A stretch of DNA of 64,000 nucleotides from Marinobacterium lutimaris (GCF_900108065.1 NZ_FNVQ01000001.1:1240001-1304000), one strand, 5' to 3'; shown: positions 37,798-47,270, numbered from the stretch's first letter. Numbers and translations: made by a program. Notes: generated from the letters alone by a model not told the origin.

Positions 37798-39294
37798 ATG
37801 CGACGGACTTTATACCAGAAAATCAGACAGAAAAATGCATGGACACAGATAGGAGGACGGCTTCGGTGCGGCATTCTATGCTGCTGCCTTGGATTACTCC
37901 CCCTGCCCTTCGCGGCGCAGGCAGCGGATCCTTCACTCCCGATTCTGACCGATTCAACATCCAGCATCATCAGCCTGGAGGAAGAGCATAGACTGGGTCG
38001 CGCCTGGGCCCGGGTGCTGCGAGGCCAGGCGATGCTGCTTGACGACCCGATGGTCAAACAGTACCTGCAGGACCTGCTCTGGAAGATCGTCCCCAGCAGC
38101 GAACTGAGAGACAGACGCCTTGAGCTGATCGCCCTGGATAACGAAACCTTCAACGCCTTCGCTGTACCTGGCGGTATCGTGGGCGTTCACGGCGGCCTGA
38201 TTACCGCCTCCGAGTCGGAAGCCGAACTCGCCTCGGTTCTGGCGCACGAGCTCGCGCATCTCAGCCAACGACACTACGCCCAGCAGCTCGAGGAGAGCCG
38301 CCGCAACCGCCCACTGGTACTTGCCGGCGTACTTGCAAGCATACTTCTGGGTGCGGCTAACGGTGAGGCCGGCAGCGCCGGCATAGCCTCTACGCTGGGC
38401 GGCTCCGCGTCAGCACAGCTGGCGTTCAGCCGCCGTAATGAGCAGGAAGCGGACCGGGTCGGCATGCAGACCCTGGTCAGAAGCGGCTTCGATCCTTACG
38501 CCATGCCGGAGATGTTCTCGCGACTGCAGAAAACCTATCGTTTCGCCGGCAACCGCGCGCCCGAATTTCTGCTCACCCACCCGGTAACCGAGTCACGTAT
38601 CGCCGACTCCCTGAACCGCGCCTCCAACCTCAACCGGCCGGCCGACCAGGCCAACAGCCTTGATTACGACGTGGTCCGCACACGCCTGCTGGTGCACTAC
38701 GGACAGGATATGAGCGGCTTGAACGCTCAGTTCAGCAATGACGCCAAGTCCTCCCCCCGCGCAACCTACGGTCTATTGCTGACCGCCATAGAGCTCAACA
38801 AGCCGCAACAGGCCCAGGCCGCCCTGGAGATGTTGCCGCGGCAGTGGCAACAGCACCTCTATGTAAAGCTGACCACGCTCGATTTTTACCTGCGCACCGA
38901 AAAAACCCAGGAAGCGCTGAAACTCGCGAAAGAGCTGCATGATCTCTACCCTGGCAGCATGCCCGCCACCTATTACTATGGCCTCACCCTGCGCCAGGCC
39001 AGGGATTTCCGCGGCGCTTCCAATGCCTTCAAGGAACTTACTTCAGACTACCCGGACGATGCCGCTTTCTGGTTTCAGCTATCCGAAACCCAGGGGCTTG
39101 AAGGAAACATCGGCGCGGTGCACCGCTCCCGTATCGAATACTTTCTGCTGACCGGCCGCATCGATCGGGCCCAGCGCCAACTGGAGTTCGCACGCCGTGA
39201 AAAAGGCCTCAGCCCAATAGATACTGCACGACTGGATCAGATGGAGGAAGAGATCAAAAGGGTCCGTCAGGAGATGGATGACACCCTCTCCTGA
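37798..39294 (+). CDS. bepA: periplasmic metalloprotease/chaperone BepA
   Basis: Peptidase M48 protein of 498 residues (Escherichia 487) that helps assemble or degrade outer-membrane proteins such as LptD and BamA. A signal peptide (hydrophobic core about 24-40, cleavage near AQAAD) precedes the M48 domain. The zinc motif is HELAH (150-154) and the third ligand is in RRNEQEADRVG (near 216-226). TPR repeats fill the C-terminal half (about 300-490). It is divergent from the tusA-like gene and convergent with nadA. Confidence 0.95.
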   Translation: MRRTLYQKIRQKNAWTQIGGRLRCGILCCCLGLLPLPFAAQAADPSLPILTDSTSSIISLEEEHRLGRAWARVLRGQAMLLDDPMVKQYLQDLLWKIVPSSELRDRRLELIALDNETFNAFAVPGGIVGVHGGLITASESEAELASVLAHELAHLSQRHYAQQLEESRRNRPLVLAGVLASILLGAANGEAGSAGIASTLGGSASAQLAFSRRNEQEADRVGMQTLVRSGFDPYAMPEMFSRLQKTYRFAGNRAPEFLLTHPVTESRIADSLNRASNLNRPADQANSLDYDVVRTRLLVHYGQDMSGLNAQFSNDAKSSPRATYGLLLTAIELNKPQQAQAALEMLPRQWQQHLYVKLTTLDFYLRTEKTQEALKLAKELHDLYPGSMPATYYYGLTLRQARDFRGASNAFKELTSDYPDDAAFWFQLSETQGLEGNIGAVHRSRIEYFLLTGRIDRAQRQLEFARREKGLSPIDTARLDQMEEEIKRVRQEMDDTLS

Positions 39295-39305
39295 GCAGTG
39301 AAAGC

Positions 39306-39342
39306 GTATAAAAAGGCCGACATAGAGTCGGCCTTTTTATAC
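39306..39342. terminator. bidirectional terminator, bepA / nadA
   Basis: Perfect 16-bp stem GTATAAAAAGGCCGAC (39306-39321) with GTCGGCCTTTTTATAC (39327-39342) and loop ATAGA. It lies between convergent genes. Confidence 0.9.
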
Positions 39343-39363
39343 ATCAGAGGAAAGGGAAAGTGA

Positions 39364-40407
39364 TCAGCTCGCCTGGAAATCAAGCATCCGCTGCAGCGGA
39401 ATCTTCGCCTTTTCGATCAGCGCTTCGTCCACCAGCACCTCATCCTTACCCTCCTGCAGCGCCTGGAGAATGTTCTCCAGTCCGTTCATCGCCATCCAGG
39501 GACAGTGAGCGCAGCTACGACAAGTAGCACCGCTGCCACCGGTGGGTGCCTCGATAAAGGTTTTCTCCGGCGCTGCCTGCTGCATCTTGTAGAAGATACC
39601 GCGATCGGTAGCGACGATAAACATCGGATGCGGAAGCTCCTGCGCCGCCTTGATAAGCTGTGTCGTTGAACCCACGGCATCAGCCATATCAATCACCGAT
39701 TCCGGGGACTCCGGATGAACCAGTATGCCGGCTTCAGGGTAAACCGCCTTCAGGTCACGCAACCCTTTCGCCTTGAACTCGTCATGAACGATACAGGCCG
39801 CATCCCATAGCAGCATATCGGCGTCAGTGTTCTTCTTGATGTACGCACCCAGGTGCTTGTCCGGCGCCCAGATAATTTTCTTGCCCTGGTCGGCTAGATG
39901 CTCAACCACCTGCAGACCAATGCTTGATGTCACCACCCAGTCTGCGCGCGCTTTCACCGCCGCAGAGGTGTTGGCGTAGACGACTACCTCGTGGTCTGGA
40001 TGCGCATCACAGAACGCCGAAAACTCATCGACCGGACAGCCAAGATCCAGCGAGCAGGTCGCTTCCAGAGTAGGCATCAGGATGCGCTTTTCAGGACTCA
40101 GGATTTTAGCGGTCTCACCCATGAAGCGCACACCGGCGACGATCAGGGTTTTCGCTTTGTGACGCGCGCCAAACCGGGCCATTTCGAGCGAATCCGCAAC
40201 GAAACCTCCGGTTTTTTCTGCCAGTTCCTGAACCAGCGGATCGGTGTAGTAATGGGCAACCAGGCAGGCATCCTTCTCTTCCAGAAGAGCCTTAATGCGC
40301 TGGGTGTAGTCTTCGATCTGCTCCGGGCTGAGTGCAGAAGGCAGGTGTTCCTGGGCGAAGTGTTCCTGCACCAGGATACGGTCATCGAGTTCCGGTTTCG
40401 TCAGCAT
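39364..40407 (-). CDS. nadA: quinolinate synthase A
   Basis: 4Fe-4S enzyme of NAD synthesis, 347 residues as in Escherichia. It condenses iminoaspartate with dihydroxyacetone phosphate. Signatures are [15 protein letters not shown] (about 49-63), [13 protein letters not shown], the first ligand region [22 protein letters not shown] and the C-terminal ligand region [13 protein letters not shown]. The ATG at 40407 gives the standard length. The frame extends to a TTG at 40455 without conservation. The binding site is weak. Confidence 0.96.
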   Translation of the reverse strand: MLTKPELDDRILVQEHFAQEHLPSALSPEQIEDYTQRIKALLEEKDACLVAHYYTDPLVQELAEKTGGFVADSLEMARFGARHKAKTLIVAGVRFMGETAKILSPEKRILMPTLEATCSLDLGCPVDEFSAFCDAHPDHEVVVYANTSAAVKARADWVVTSSIGLQVVEHLADQGKKIIWAPDKHLGAYIKKNTDADMLLWDAACIVHDEFKAKGLRDLKAVYPEAGILVHPESPESVIDMADAVGSTTQLIKAAQELPHPMFIVATDRGIFYKMQQAAPEKTFIEAPTGGSGATCRSCAHCPWMAMNGLENILQALQEGKDEVLVDEALIEKAKIPLQRMLDFQAS

Positions 40408-40560
40408 ATTTTCTGTTCTTAACTTGGTTACCAATGTCGACAGACTTGTTTTCAAGGCGCGAGATTATACCACAGCCCGAAAGGTAGACGTTGAGGAAAC
40501 GATAATTTCCACCTAAGGCGGATGACACGTTCAGAATCTTGATGCAGCAAGCGGGAAAAG

Positions 40561-40636
40561 TGGTGGGTCGTATAGGATTCGAACCTATGACCAATTGGTT
40601 AAAAGCCAACTGCTCTACCAACTGAGCTAACGACCC
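40561..40636 (-). tRNA. tRNA-Lys (TTT), second copy
   Basis: A 76-nt minus-strand cloverleaf with encoded CCA: acceptor GGGTCGT, D arm GCTCAGTTGGTAGAGC, anticodon loop CTTTTAA with TTT, T loop GTTCGAATC. It is identical to the copy at 40678 and lies 41 bp downstream of it, so both are probably made from one transcript. Confidence 0.97.
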
Positions 40637-40677
40637 GGAGTATAGTACAGGCAAACGGCCTGCATATATCGGAAAGG

Positions 40678-40753
40678 TGGTGGGTCGTATAGGATTCGAA
40701 CCTATGACCAATTGGTTAAAAGCCAACTGCTCTACCAACTGAGCTAACGACCC
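40678..40753 (-). tRNA. tRNA-Lys (TTT), first copy
   Basis: A 76-nt minus-strand tRNA identical over its whole length to the following copy (anticodon TTT, CCA encoded). A promoter with a GC-rich discriminator lies directly upstream (40769-40796). Confidence 0.97.
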
Positions 40754-40768
40754 GCCGTAGGGCTGCGC

Positions 40769-40796
40769 ATTCTACGTAGCTTTCGCTGAAAGGCAA
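40769..40796 (-). promoter_or_regulatory. promoter of the tRNA-Lys pair
   Basis: On the minus strand TTGCCT (40791-40796), 16-bp spacer and TAGAAT (40769-40774), followed by GCGCAGCC. A GC-rich discriminator is usual for stringently controlled stable-RNA promoters. It lies in the gap after queC. Confidence 0.6.
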
Positions 40797-40814
40797 CCCT
40801 AATTTTCGATTTTT

Positions 40815-41504
40815 TTACGCTTCTACGTAGCGAGTCGGATCGGGCACGCCCGCATCCTCAAACCCCTTGGCGCGCAAACGGCAGCTATCGCAGTGCCCGC
40901 AGGCCCTGCCCTCTTCGTCCGCCTGGTAGCAGGAAAGCGTTGCACTGTAGTCTACGCCCAGCGCCATACCCGCCTGAATGATCTCCGCCTTGGTCAGATC
41001 GATCAGCGGCGTTGCGATACGGATAGGCTCACCACTGACGCCATTCTTGGTCGCCAGATTGGCCATTTTCTCGAACGCTTCGATAAATTCGGGGCGACAA
41101 TCCGGATAACCGGAGTAGTCCACGGCGTTTACACCGATAAAGATCGCTTCAGCATGCAGTACCTCGGCCCAACCCAACGCAAGCGAGAGAAACACCGTGT
41201 TACGCGCGGGCACATAGGTAACCGGAATGCCGTCATCATCCGCATCTTCAGGCACATCAATCGATTTATCGGTCAGTGCAGAGCCACCAAAATCTTCCAG
41301 ATGGAGACGCAGCACCCGGTGCTCGGCCACATCAAGAGACGCCGCGATCTGGCGCGCCGCATTCAGCTCGGTCAGCGAACGCTGGCCATAATCGAAACTG
41401 AGCACGTGGCAGCTGTAACCTTCGGATTTGGCGATCGCCAGGGCGGTTGCAGAGTCGAGACCGCCGGAAAGCAGCACGACGGCACGTTTTTGTGCTTGGG
41501 TCAT
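40815..41504 (-). CDS. queC: 7-cyano-7-deazaguanine synthase
   Basis: Enzyme of 229 residues that converts carboxy-deazaguanine to preQ0 in queuosine synthesis. The ATP-binding PP-loop SGGLDSAT lies at 13-20. The zinc-binding cysteines near the C-terminus are in LSCYQ and [23 protein letters not shown] is a family signature. The queE gene that commonly accompanies queC in this neighbourhood is not present. I see no preQ1 riboswitch in the upstream 89 bp. Confidence 0.96.
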   Translation of the reverse strand: MTQAQKRAVVLLSGGLDSATALAIAKSEGYSCHVLSFDYGQRSLTELNAARQIAASLDVAEHRVLRLHLEDFGGSALTDKSIDVPEDADDDGIPVTYVPARNTVFLSLALGWAEVLHAEAIFIGVNAVDYSGYPDCRPEFIEAFEKMANLATKNGVSGEPIRIATPLIDLTKAEIIQAGMALGVDYSATLSCYQADEEGRACGHCDSCRLRAKGFEDAGVPDPTRYVEA

Positions 41505-41593
41505 TAAATAATCCGTGTTCTGTGTAACCTGTTTAGCCTGTCTACCATAATTCGCTTACTGGAGATCTTACCCCAGGCTTATCTGTAGCAGGC

Positions 41594-42394
41594 TTACTGT
41601 AGGTAGTTTCGCGCGAGGCCCGCAGCGGAGCTCTGCGGATAGTCCTGAATCAGACGCTGGAATGCCCCCTGGGCCGACTCTTTTTTGCCGAGCCGATCCT
41701 GGACCACACCAAGCTTATACAGCGCATCAGGCACTTTCACGTGGCGCGGATAGTCATTCACCACATGATTAAACGAAGCCTGGGCTTCATCAAGGGACTG
41801 CTGGGCCAGTTGAATCTCGCCGATCCAGTAGTAGGCGTTGGCGACATGATCGCTATCGGGATAGTCATTGATAAACGCTTCAAACGCGCTTTGCGACTCC
41901 GCGAACTTGCGTTCACGCACCAATTGGAAAGCACTTTGATAGGCCTCCTGAGCGTTCCCGCTACTCGCCATCGAAGCCGAATCTGCACTAGTCTGAGGCG
42001 CGGTTGCAGCCGCTTCCGCCGGGGCTTCAGCGGCAGCACCGCTCCCCTCGGATGAAGTCGGCGCTACCATTGCAGCACCGCCAGCACCGGCGGTCGCACT
42101 GATAATCGCACTGAGTCGACGATCGGTATCGCGGTAGCGATCCAGCTGTTCCTGCTTCATCTTGTTGATCTGGTACTGCTGAGTCTCAACCTGACCACGC
42201 AGTTGCCGAACCTCTTCCTGAAGCTGCTGGACCATCATCAGAAGCTGGCTCTGACCGGACTGCAGCCCCTGCTGCATTCCGGCACCCGAGCGCACTTCCG
42301 TTACCGGAATCTGGGTGACTTCGGCAGCCACCGCTGACCCAGCCGCGAGGCTGAGGGTCAGAAGTGGCAGAACCTTTCTACGCAGTGAAAGCAT
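41594..42394 (-). CDS. cpoB: cell division coordinator CpoB (YbgF)
   Basis: Periplasmic protein of 266 residues that links Tol-Pal to PBP1b during septal wall synthesis. A signal peptide (cleavage near SAVAAE, about residue 24) is followed by a trimerising coiled coil (about 48-95, QLLMMVQQLQEEVRQLRGQVETQ region). Then an Ala/Ser/Thr-rich linker (about 98-145) and three TPR repeats follow (about 147-266; YPDSDHVANAYYWIGE, YPRHVKVPDALYKLG). Its ATG overlaps the pal stop (TGATG), making it the last gene of the tol-pal unit. Confidence 0.93.
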   Translation of the reverse strand: MLSLRRKVLPLLTLSLAAGSAVAAEVTQIPVTEVRSGAGMQQGLQSGQSQLLMMVQQLQEEVRQLRGQVETQQYQINKMKQEQLDRYRDTDRRLSAIISATAGAGGAAMVAPTSSEGSGAAAEAPAEAAATAPQTSADSASMASSGNAQEAYQSAFQLVRERKFAESQSAFEAFINDYPDSDHVANAYYWIGEIQLAQQSLDEAQASFNHVVNDYPRHVKVPDALYKLGVVQDRLGKKESAQGAFQRLIQDYPQSSAAGLARNYLQ

Positions 42395-42921
42395 CAGCGA
42401 GATACGTACTTGAGCTCAACACGACGATTCTGGGCCCAGGAAGCATCCCCACTACCCATTACTGCCGGCTTCTCTTCACCGTAGCTGATCGTTTCGATCT
42501 GGCTGGAAGAGGCACCGTTAACAACGAGCAGACGCTCTACCGCGTTGGCACGACGCTCGCCCAGCGCGATGTTGTACTCGCGGGTACCGCGCTCATCGGC
42601 ATGTCCTTCCAGGCGCACGGATGCAGACGGGTTATTGGCCAGGTAGCGAGCATGAGCCTCCAGATCGGAGAAACCTGCCTGCTTCACGACCGACTGGTCG
42701 AAATCGAAGTAGAACACGGTCTGCAGCTGATCGATCGCGCCTGCGCTACCACCACTCACACCAGAACCATCAACACCGTATGAGCTTGCAGAACCAGAAC
42801 CGTCCTGACCGCCCATCGAACCTTCACCGCCTTCGGTGGTGGTGCTGGTCGTACTACAACCTGCTGCCCAGATGACAGCGGCGCCAAGGGTGGCCGCTTT
42901 AAAAACGTTCAACGCTCGCAT
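42394..42921 (-). CDS. pal: peptidoglycan-associated lipoprotein Pal
   Basis: Outer-membrane lipoprotein of 175 residues that binds peptidoglycan and TolB. The lipobox ends WAAGC with Cys22. A Gly/Ser-rich flexible linker (about 23-62) follows, then an OmpA-like domain (about 65-175). It includes VFYFDFDQSVV, LEGHADERGTREYNIALGERRA (about 104-125, binds diaminopimelate) and SYGEEKPA. It is separated from tolB by 151 bp. Confidence 0.96.
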   Translation of the reverse strand: MRALNVFKAATLGAAVIWAAGCSTTSTTTEGGEGSMGGQDGSGSASSYGVDGSGVSGGSAGAIDQLQTVFYFDFDQSVVKQAGFSDLEAHARYLANNPSASVRLEGHADERGTREYNIALGERRANAVERLLVVNGASSSQIETISYGEEKPAVMGSGDASWAQNRRVELKYVSR

Positions 42922-43072
42922 CGATTTCTCCTGCTTTATTTGGTCAACGATGTGATTTTTTGGTTACGCTAATCCCAGCGATTGCGCTTTGCAATAGAGC
43001 CGAGAAAAGATCTCTCGAGCTCTATAAAAACTGCCTCTTTTGCACGACAAGCGAAGAGGCTTTGCACCATTC

Positions 43073-44368
43073 TTAGTGCAGATAGGGGCTCCAGGCCGGC
43101 TCACGCACGTCTCCGCTACGGCTTGGCATACGGAAGCGGACCTGACCATCCAGGGAGACCGCCGACAGTACACCACGTCCGTTCTGCTTGGTTGCATAGA
43201 TGATAATGCTGCCATTGGGCGCGATACTCGGAGACTCTTCCAGCCCCGCCTCAGTCAGGATATCCAGCCTGCCCGATTTCAGATCCTGAACCGCTATGGT
43301 GAAATTACCGCCGGTAGGACGATGCACCATGGCAAGGAAGCGACCGTCATCGGTGAGACGACCCCGTGCATTATAGTTGCCTTCCCAGGTCAGACGCTCA
43401 AGATTGCGACTTTCGAGGTCAAGACGGTAAATCTGTGGCTGGCCACCGCGATCAGAGGTAAACAGGATCGATTTTCCGTCCGGCGCCCAGGTCGGCTCGG
43501 TATCGATCGCATAATGATGGGTAACACGCTGCAACTGACGGCTGGCAAGGTTCAATACATAGATTTCAGGGTTACCATCCTTGGACAGCACCAACGCCAG
43601 TTGATTGCCATCCGGCGACCAGGCAGGTGCCCCGTTCAAGCCCGGGAAGGACTGAATCCGCTCCCGCTTGCCAGTGGTAAGATACTGCACATAGATCGCC
43701 GGGCGTCCCGATTCAAATGAGACGTACGCCAGTTTACGGCCATCACGAGACCAGCTTGGCGACATGATTGGCTCATTTGATTCCATGACAGTACGCGGGC
43801 GCGCCCCATCCCAGTCAGCCAGCTGCAGCTTGTAATTGTTTTGATCACCGTTGCGCTCCGCCTGGATATAGACGATACGGGTAGAGAACGCCCCCTTGAG
43901 CCCCGTCAGCGCCTCAAACACCTGATCCGAAATATAGTGCGCCGCATCTCGCAGCTGACCACTGCCGCTGTTGACGATATCGTTGGCAAGCGGGATACGC
44001 TGCTCCTTGAGCACGTCGTAGAGACCTACATCGATCTTTACCTGGCCATCAGCTGTCGGCTCAATCCGACCAGTGAGCAGGTAATCAGCGCCACTGACAC
44101 GCCAGTCGCGGTAGTACACGTCACCTTCGCGGGTCGGGAAGCTAAGCATGCTCTCGCGCGGAAGCGTGGAGAAGAAACCACTGCGTCCCAGATCCTGCTC
44201 AACAATTTTTGCAACATCCTCAGACAGCGCGCCACTTCCGCTCCAGCCAAAGGGCACAACCGCCACAGGCGAGGGCTCGGAGACCCCCTGGGTTACCTCA
44301 ACTACCAGCTCGGCGCGACTCGCCGTAGCCATCATCAGCAGGCAGAGTGAAATCAGTATCTGTCTCAT
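43073..44368 (-). CDS. tolB: Tol-Pal system protein TolB
   Basis: Periplasmic protein of 431 residues. The signal peptide is cleaved near ATASRA (about residue 19). The N-terminal D1 domain (about 25-160) is followed by a six-bladed beta-propeller (about 170-430) with repeated blade motifs such as SPSWSRDGRKLAYVSFE, APAWSPDGNQLAL and EPTWAPDGKSILFTSDRGG. The propeller binds Pal, and the N-terminal segment binds TolA. It is 4 bp from tolA, in the standard tolQRAB order. Confidence 0.97.
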   Translation of the reverse strand: MRQILISLCLLMMATASRAELVVEVTQGVSEPSPVAVVPFGWSGSGALSEDVAKIVEQDLGRSGFFSTLPRESMLSFPTREGDVYYRDWRVSGADYLLTGRIEPTADGQVKIDVGLYDVLKEQRIPLANDIVNSGSGQLRDAAHYISDQVFEALTGLKGAFSTRIVYIQAERNGDQNNYKLQLADWDGARPRTVMESNEPIMSPSWSRDGRKLAYVSFESGRPAIYVQYLTTGKRERIQSFPGLNGAPAWSPDGNQLALVLSKDGNPEIYVLNLASRQLQRVTHHYAIDTEPTWAPDGKSILFTSDRGGQPQIYRLDLESRNLERLTWEGNYNARGRLTDDGRFLAMVHRPTGGNFTIAVQDLKSGRLDILTEAGLEESPSIAPNGSIIIYATKQNGRGVLSAVSLDGQVRFRMPSRSGDVREPAWSPYLH

Positions 44369-44372
44369 CCGT

Positions 44373-45293
44373 TTACCACCTTAATCCTTCGGGCCTAAAA
44401 ACCACACGGATAGATCTTAGTCGTCGTTCAAAAAGTATAGGGTCTACCTCGGCCACGCGGTCGAACCTCTCGGTCCGCTGGACCGCCTGCACCGCCGAAC
44501 GATCAAATGCCGCGTCGCCACTGCTCTTCACAATGGACACCTGGTCTATTTCACCGTTCCCAAGCAACCTGATCGAAACTTCAGCCTCCATTCCGTTACG
44601 CGCAGTAGCCGGAATGCGCCAGTTACGTCTCAGCAACTCGTTGATGTAGCTCTGAATATCACCAACGACGGATTCAGCACGCTGAGCCGCCTGCTGCCGG
44701 GCCTGCTCTGCCTTTGCCGCCTGGGCTGCAGCCTCTTGCTCCGCACGTTTCTTGGCCTCAGCCTGAGCCCGCGCTTTCGCCTCGGCCTCGGCCTTTGCTT
44801 TGGCCTGAGCTTCAGCCTTCGCCTTTGCTTCTGCCTCTCGCTTAGCCTGAGCCTTACGCTCCGCCTCCTCGGCCGCTTTCTGTTTTGCCTGGGCTTCGGC
44901 TTTTTTCTTCGCCGCAAGTTCCGCTTTTTTTTGCTCCGCGTCTGCTTGCGCCTTACGTTCGGCCTCTGCTTTCGCCTTGGCCTGCTCTTCAGCCTTTACC
45001 TTCGCCTGACGATCCGCCTCTGCTTTTTGACGTGCCTGCTCCGCCTGACGAGCTTCTTCACGCTGCTGAGCACGCTCCTGTTCCTGACGGTCAGGCTGAG
45101 CCGGCGGCGGAGCACTCTGGGAGCTTTGCTGAGAGAGCGCCTCAAGGTCGATCATCTTCGCCTGGATATGGCGCGGCATGCTACGTTCGGGCTCAGCCTT
45201 ACCCACCCAGTGGGTCAGCAAAGCCCCGAGTATCACCACATGCAGCAACGTCGCCAGTATCGTCGGCAGGATATATCCGCGAAACTCCACCAA
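44373..45293 (-). CDS. tolA: Tol-Pal system protein TolA
   Basis: Energy-transducing protein of 306 residues that spans the periplasm. Domain I is the inner-membrane anchor (about 9-29, ILPTILATLLHVVILGALL). Domain II (about 60-205) is a long Ala/Lys/Glu/Gln-rich helix. Domain III (about 210-306) is the C-terminal globular domain, with YINELLRRNWRIPATARNG and FRPEGLRW at the end. The protein is shorter than Escherichia TolA (421) because of a shorter domain II. It lies between tolR and tolB. Confidence 0.95.
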   Translation of the reverse strand: MVEFRGYILPTILATLLHVVILGALLTHWVGKAEPERSMPRHIQAKMIDLEALSQQSSQSAPPPAQPDRQEQERAQQREEARQAEQARQKAEADRQAKVKAEEQAKAKAEAERKAQADAEQKKAELAAKKKAEAQAKQKAAEEAERKAQAKREAEAKAKAEAQAKAKAEAEAKARAQAEAKKRAEQEAAAQAAKAEQARQQAAQRAESVVGDIQSYINELLRRNWRIPATARNGMEAEVSIRLLGNGEIDQVSIVKSSGDAAFDRSAVQAVQRTERFDRVAEVDPILFERRLRSIRVVFRPEGLRW

Positions 45294-45294
45294 G

Positions 45295-45714
45295 CTACTC
45301 CGTCACCAGCCCAACGCTCGACGCGCCTGCACCCTTGAGCAGTACCATCAACTGGACTACCGCATCGTAGCTGACGTTTTTATCGCCACGCACAAGCAGC
45401 AGCTTGTCGGGACTTACGCTCAACACCTTACCAACGCGTGCAGCAACCTCATCCGCAGTGATCGCCTCTGTCTCATCGGCACCACCCACGTTGATGTAAT
45501 AAGCGCCATCGCGGTCCACCGAGACGATCAAAGGATCGGTATCTTCGGTATCCACCTGCTCGGCACTGGTCTGTGGCAGATCCACATCGACGCCCTGGGT
45601 CAGCATGGGAGCAGTGACCATGAAGATGATCAGCAGCACCATGGTAACGTCGATGTAGGGGACCACATTGATTTCAGCGTTGAGCTTTCGCTTTTTACGC
45701 ACTCTCCTGATCAT
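45295..45714 (-). CDS. tolR: Tol-Pal system protein TolR
   Basis: ExbD-like inner-membrane protein of 139 residues and part of the TolQR proton channel. One N-terminal helix (about 19-41) contains the protonatable Asp in VVPYIDVTMVLLIIFMVTAP. A small periplasmic domain follows (about 60-139; LLVRGDKNVSYDAVVQLM). It stands 1 bp from tolA and 11 bp from tolQ. Confidence 0.96.
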   Translation of the reverse strand: MIRRVRKKRKLNAEINVVPYIDVTMVLLIIFMVTAPMLTQGVDVDLPQTSAEQVDTEDTDPLIVSVDRDGAYYINVGGADETEAITADEVAARVGKVLSVSPDKLLLVRGDKNVSYDAVVQLMVLLKGAGASSVGLVTE

Positions 45715-45725
45715 GCCCAGTCACC

Positions 45726-46406
45726 TCAGGCCGCAGAGTGAACGCGTCGATAGAGAATGCTGGTGAACTCATCAGCAAAGGTCTCGTAGCTGTTCATCAG
45801 CCATTCCGACTTGGCGGAAAAGCGGTTATAGGCGATAACAGCCGGGATCGCTGCGAACAGGCCCATGGCTGTAGCCACCAGCGCTTCAGAGATACCCGGA
45901 GCCACTGAGGCCAAGGTCGCCTGATGCACATTGGCCAGGCCACGGAAGGCGTTCATGATCCCCCAGACGGTACCAAACAGACCAATATAGGGACTGGTGG
46001 AGCCCACCGTCGCAAGAAACGGCAGGTGGCGCTCGAGGCGCTCTTCTTCACGAGCCAGAGATACGCGCATACTGCGCTGCACGCCGTTCATCACAACCTC
46101 GGGGTCTACACCAGGCTGCTTGGTCAGACGGGTAAATTCCTTGAGACCTGCGCGGAAGATATTTTCTGCACCGCAGGTCTGGTTAGGCGTGGCGTTTACT
46201 TCACGGAACAGATGACTCAGATCGACGCCGGACCAGAAGCGCTCCTCGAAGTCACGCAGCGAACCCTGCGCCCGACGCAATACCTGGCGACGCTGAAAGA
46301 TCATCACCCATGACACAAAGGAGGCCAACAACAGCAACAGCATAACCAGCTGCACAACAAAGCTGGCGTTGAGCACCAACCCCCAAATAGACAGTTTGTC
46401 TTCCAC
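45726..46406 (-). CDS. tolQ: Tol-Pal system protein TolQ
   Basis: ExbB-like proton-channel subunit of 226 residues with three membrane helices (about 12-35, 135-160 and 170-195). The family signature TVGSTSPYIGLFGTVWGIMNAF lies at about 131-152 (given here as positions; key residues are the two GL/GT pairs). It is the first tol gene after ybgC and probably co-transcribed with it (33-bp gap). Confidence 0.96.
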   Translation of the reverse strand: MEDKLSIWGLVLNASFVVQLVMLLLLLASFVSWVMIFQRRQVLRRAQGSLRDFEERFWSGVDLSHLFREVNATPNQTCGAENIFRAGLKEFTRLTKQPGVDPEVVMNGVQRSMRVSLAREEERLERHLPFLATVGSTSPYIGLFGTVWGIMNAFRGLANVHQATLASVAPGISEALVATAMGLFAAIPAVIAYNRFSAKSEWLMNSYETFADEFTSILYRRVHSAA

Positions 46407-46439
46407 TTACTGCTCCCGAGATAGAATCAATCAAACCCG

Positions 46440-46835
46440 TTAAATCAAAGACTTCACCAGATCGGCGGGCCAACGCCTGGGCTTGAAGCCCTGACTGTTG
46501 ACGCAGGCGACCCGCACCCGCCCTTCGCACAGCAAATCGCCCGAACTGGCATCGACGACTCGCTGCTCGAAAAGAACACTGGCGCCACCCCGCTGTTCGA
46601 TAGCGGTATGCACAATAAGTTCATCATCAAGTCGTGCTGGTTTTACATAACGCGCATCGATGCTGTGTACGACGAAAAGACAGTGATCAGAGGACAGACG
46701 CTGTTGGGAGTACCCCTGCTGGCGCAGGAGTTCGGTGCGGGCCCGCTCCATGAATTTCAGATAGTTTACATAGTAAACAATGCCGCCAAAATCCGTATCT
46801 TCGATATAGACACGCACGGGCCATTCGAATGCCAT
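46440..46835 (-). CDS. ybgC: acyl-CoA thioesterase YbgC (Tol-Pal associated)
   Basis: Hotdog-fold thioesterase of 131 residues that hydrolyses acyl-CoA and is found at the head of tol-pal clusters. The catalytic Asp is in YIEDTDFGGIVYYVNYLKF near residue 14, followed by MERARTELL. The second half has RVACVN and FKPRRWP. The ATG at 46835 behind TTGGGGCTTGAA is chosen over the TTG at 46847. Confidence 0.94.
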   Translation of the reverse strand: MAFEWPVRVYIEDTDFGGIVYYVNYLKFMERARTELLRQQGYSQQRLSSDHCLFVVHSIDARYVKPARLDDELIVHTAIEQRGGASVLFEQRVVDASSGDLLCEGRVRVACVNSQGFKPRRWPADLVKSLI

Positions 46836-46952
46836 TTCAAGCCCCAACCGGTTGGTGAAGGGCTCACAATAGCAGGAGGAAAATTTTATACAAGCTGGTA
46901 AAAGAGGGACTTAGGCAACTCTGAGCCCTTAGTGAGAAAATATATTGTTTCC

Positions 46953-47270
46953 TCAATAACCATGAGCCAGACGTTTTATCTTAGCCCCGCAGGAAACACA
47001 CAGATCCACCGCGGGATCAGCGCGCAGATGATTCATTTCGATCTCTTCACCGCAACCGATGCAGTAACCGTAAAGCCCGGTATGAATACGCTCAAGAGCC
47101 GCATCCACGCGATGGATATCGTGCTCGATCTGCTCAGCCAGGGCACCCGCATTAACGGCGGCCCGCCCATTGCCAATCATTGCCGGCTTGAGTGAACGCA
47201 GATCCCCTTCCAGCTCTGCTCTGAGCTGCTGCAGGACGATGCGCGGATTTTCGCGATTGGATAAAGTCAC
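46953..47270 (-). CDS. TraR/DksA-type zinc finger protein
   Basis: A 105-residue member of the DksA/TraR family. A helical N-terminal part (about 8-65) precedes the C4 zinc finger: Cys70, Cys73, Cys91 and Cys94 (CIGCGEE and LCVSCGAKIKR). The acidic tip motif of DksA (Asp-x-x-Asp-x-Ala between two long helices) is not evident in the usual position, and the protein is shorter than DksA (151). It probably binds the RNA polymerase secondary channel or another target, but ppGpp co-action cannot be assumed. It stands alone between ybgC and ruvB on the same strand. Confidence 0.85.
   Translation of the reverse strand: MTLSNRENPRIVLQQLRAELEGDLRSLKPAMIGNGRAAVNAGALAEQIEHDIHRVDAALERIHTGLYGYCIGCGEEIEMNHLRADPAVDLCVSCGAKIKRLAHGY

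Noticed and set aside
41505-41593. preQ1 riboswitch upstream of queC
   Set aside because: The conserved preQ1 hairpin and A-rich tail are absent from this 89-bp gap.
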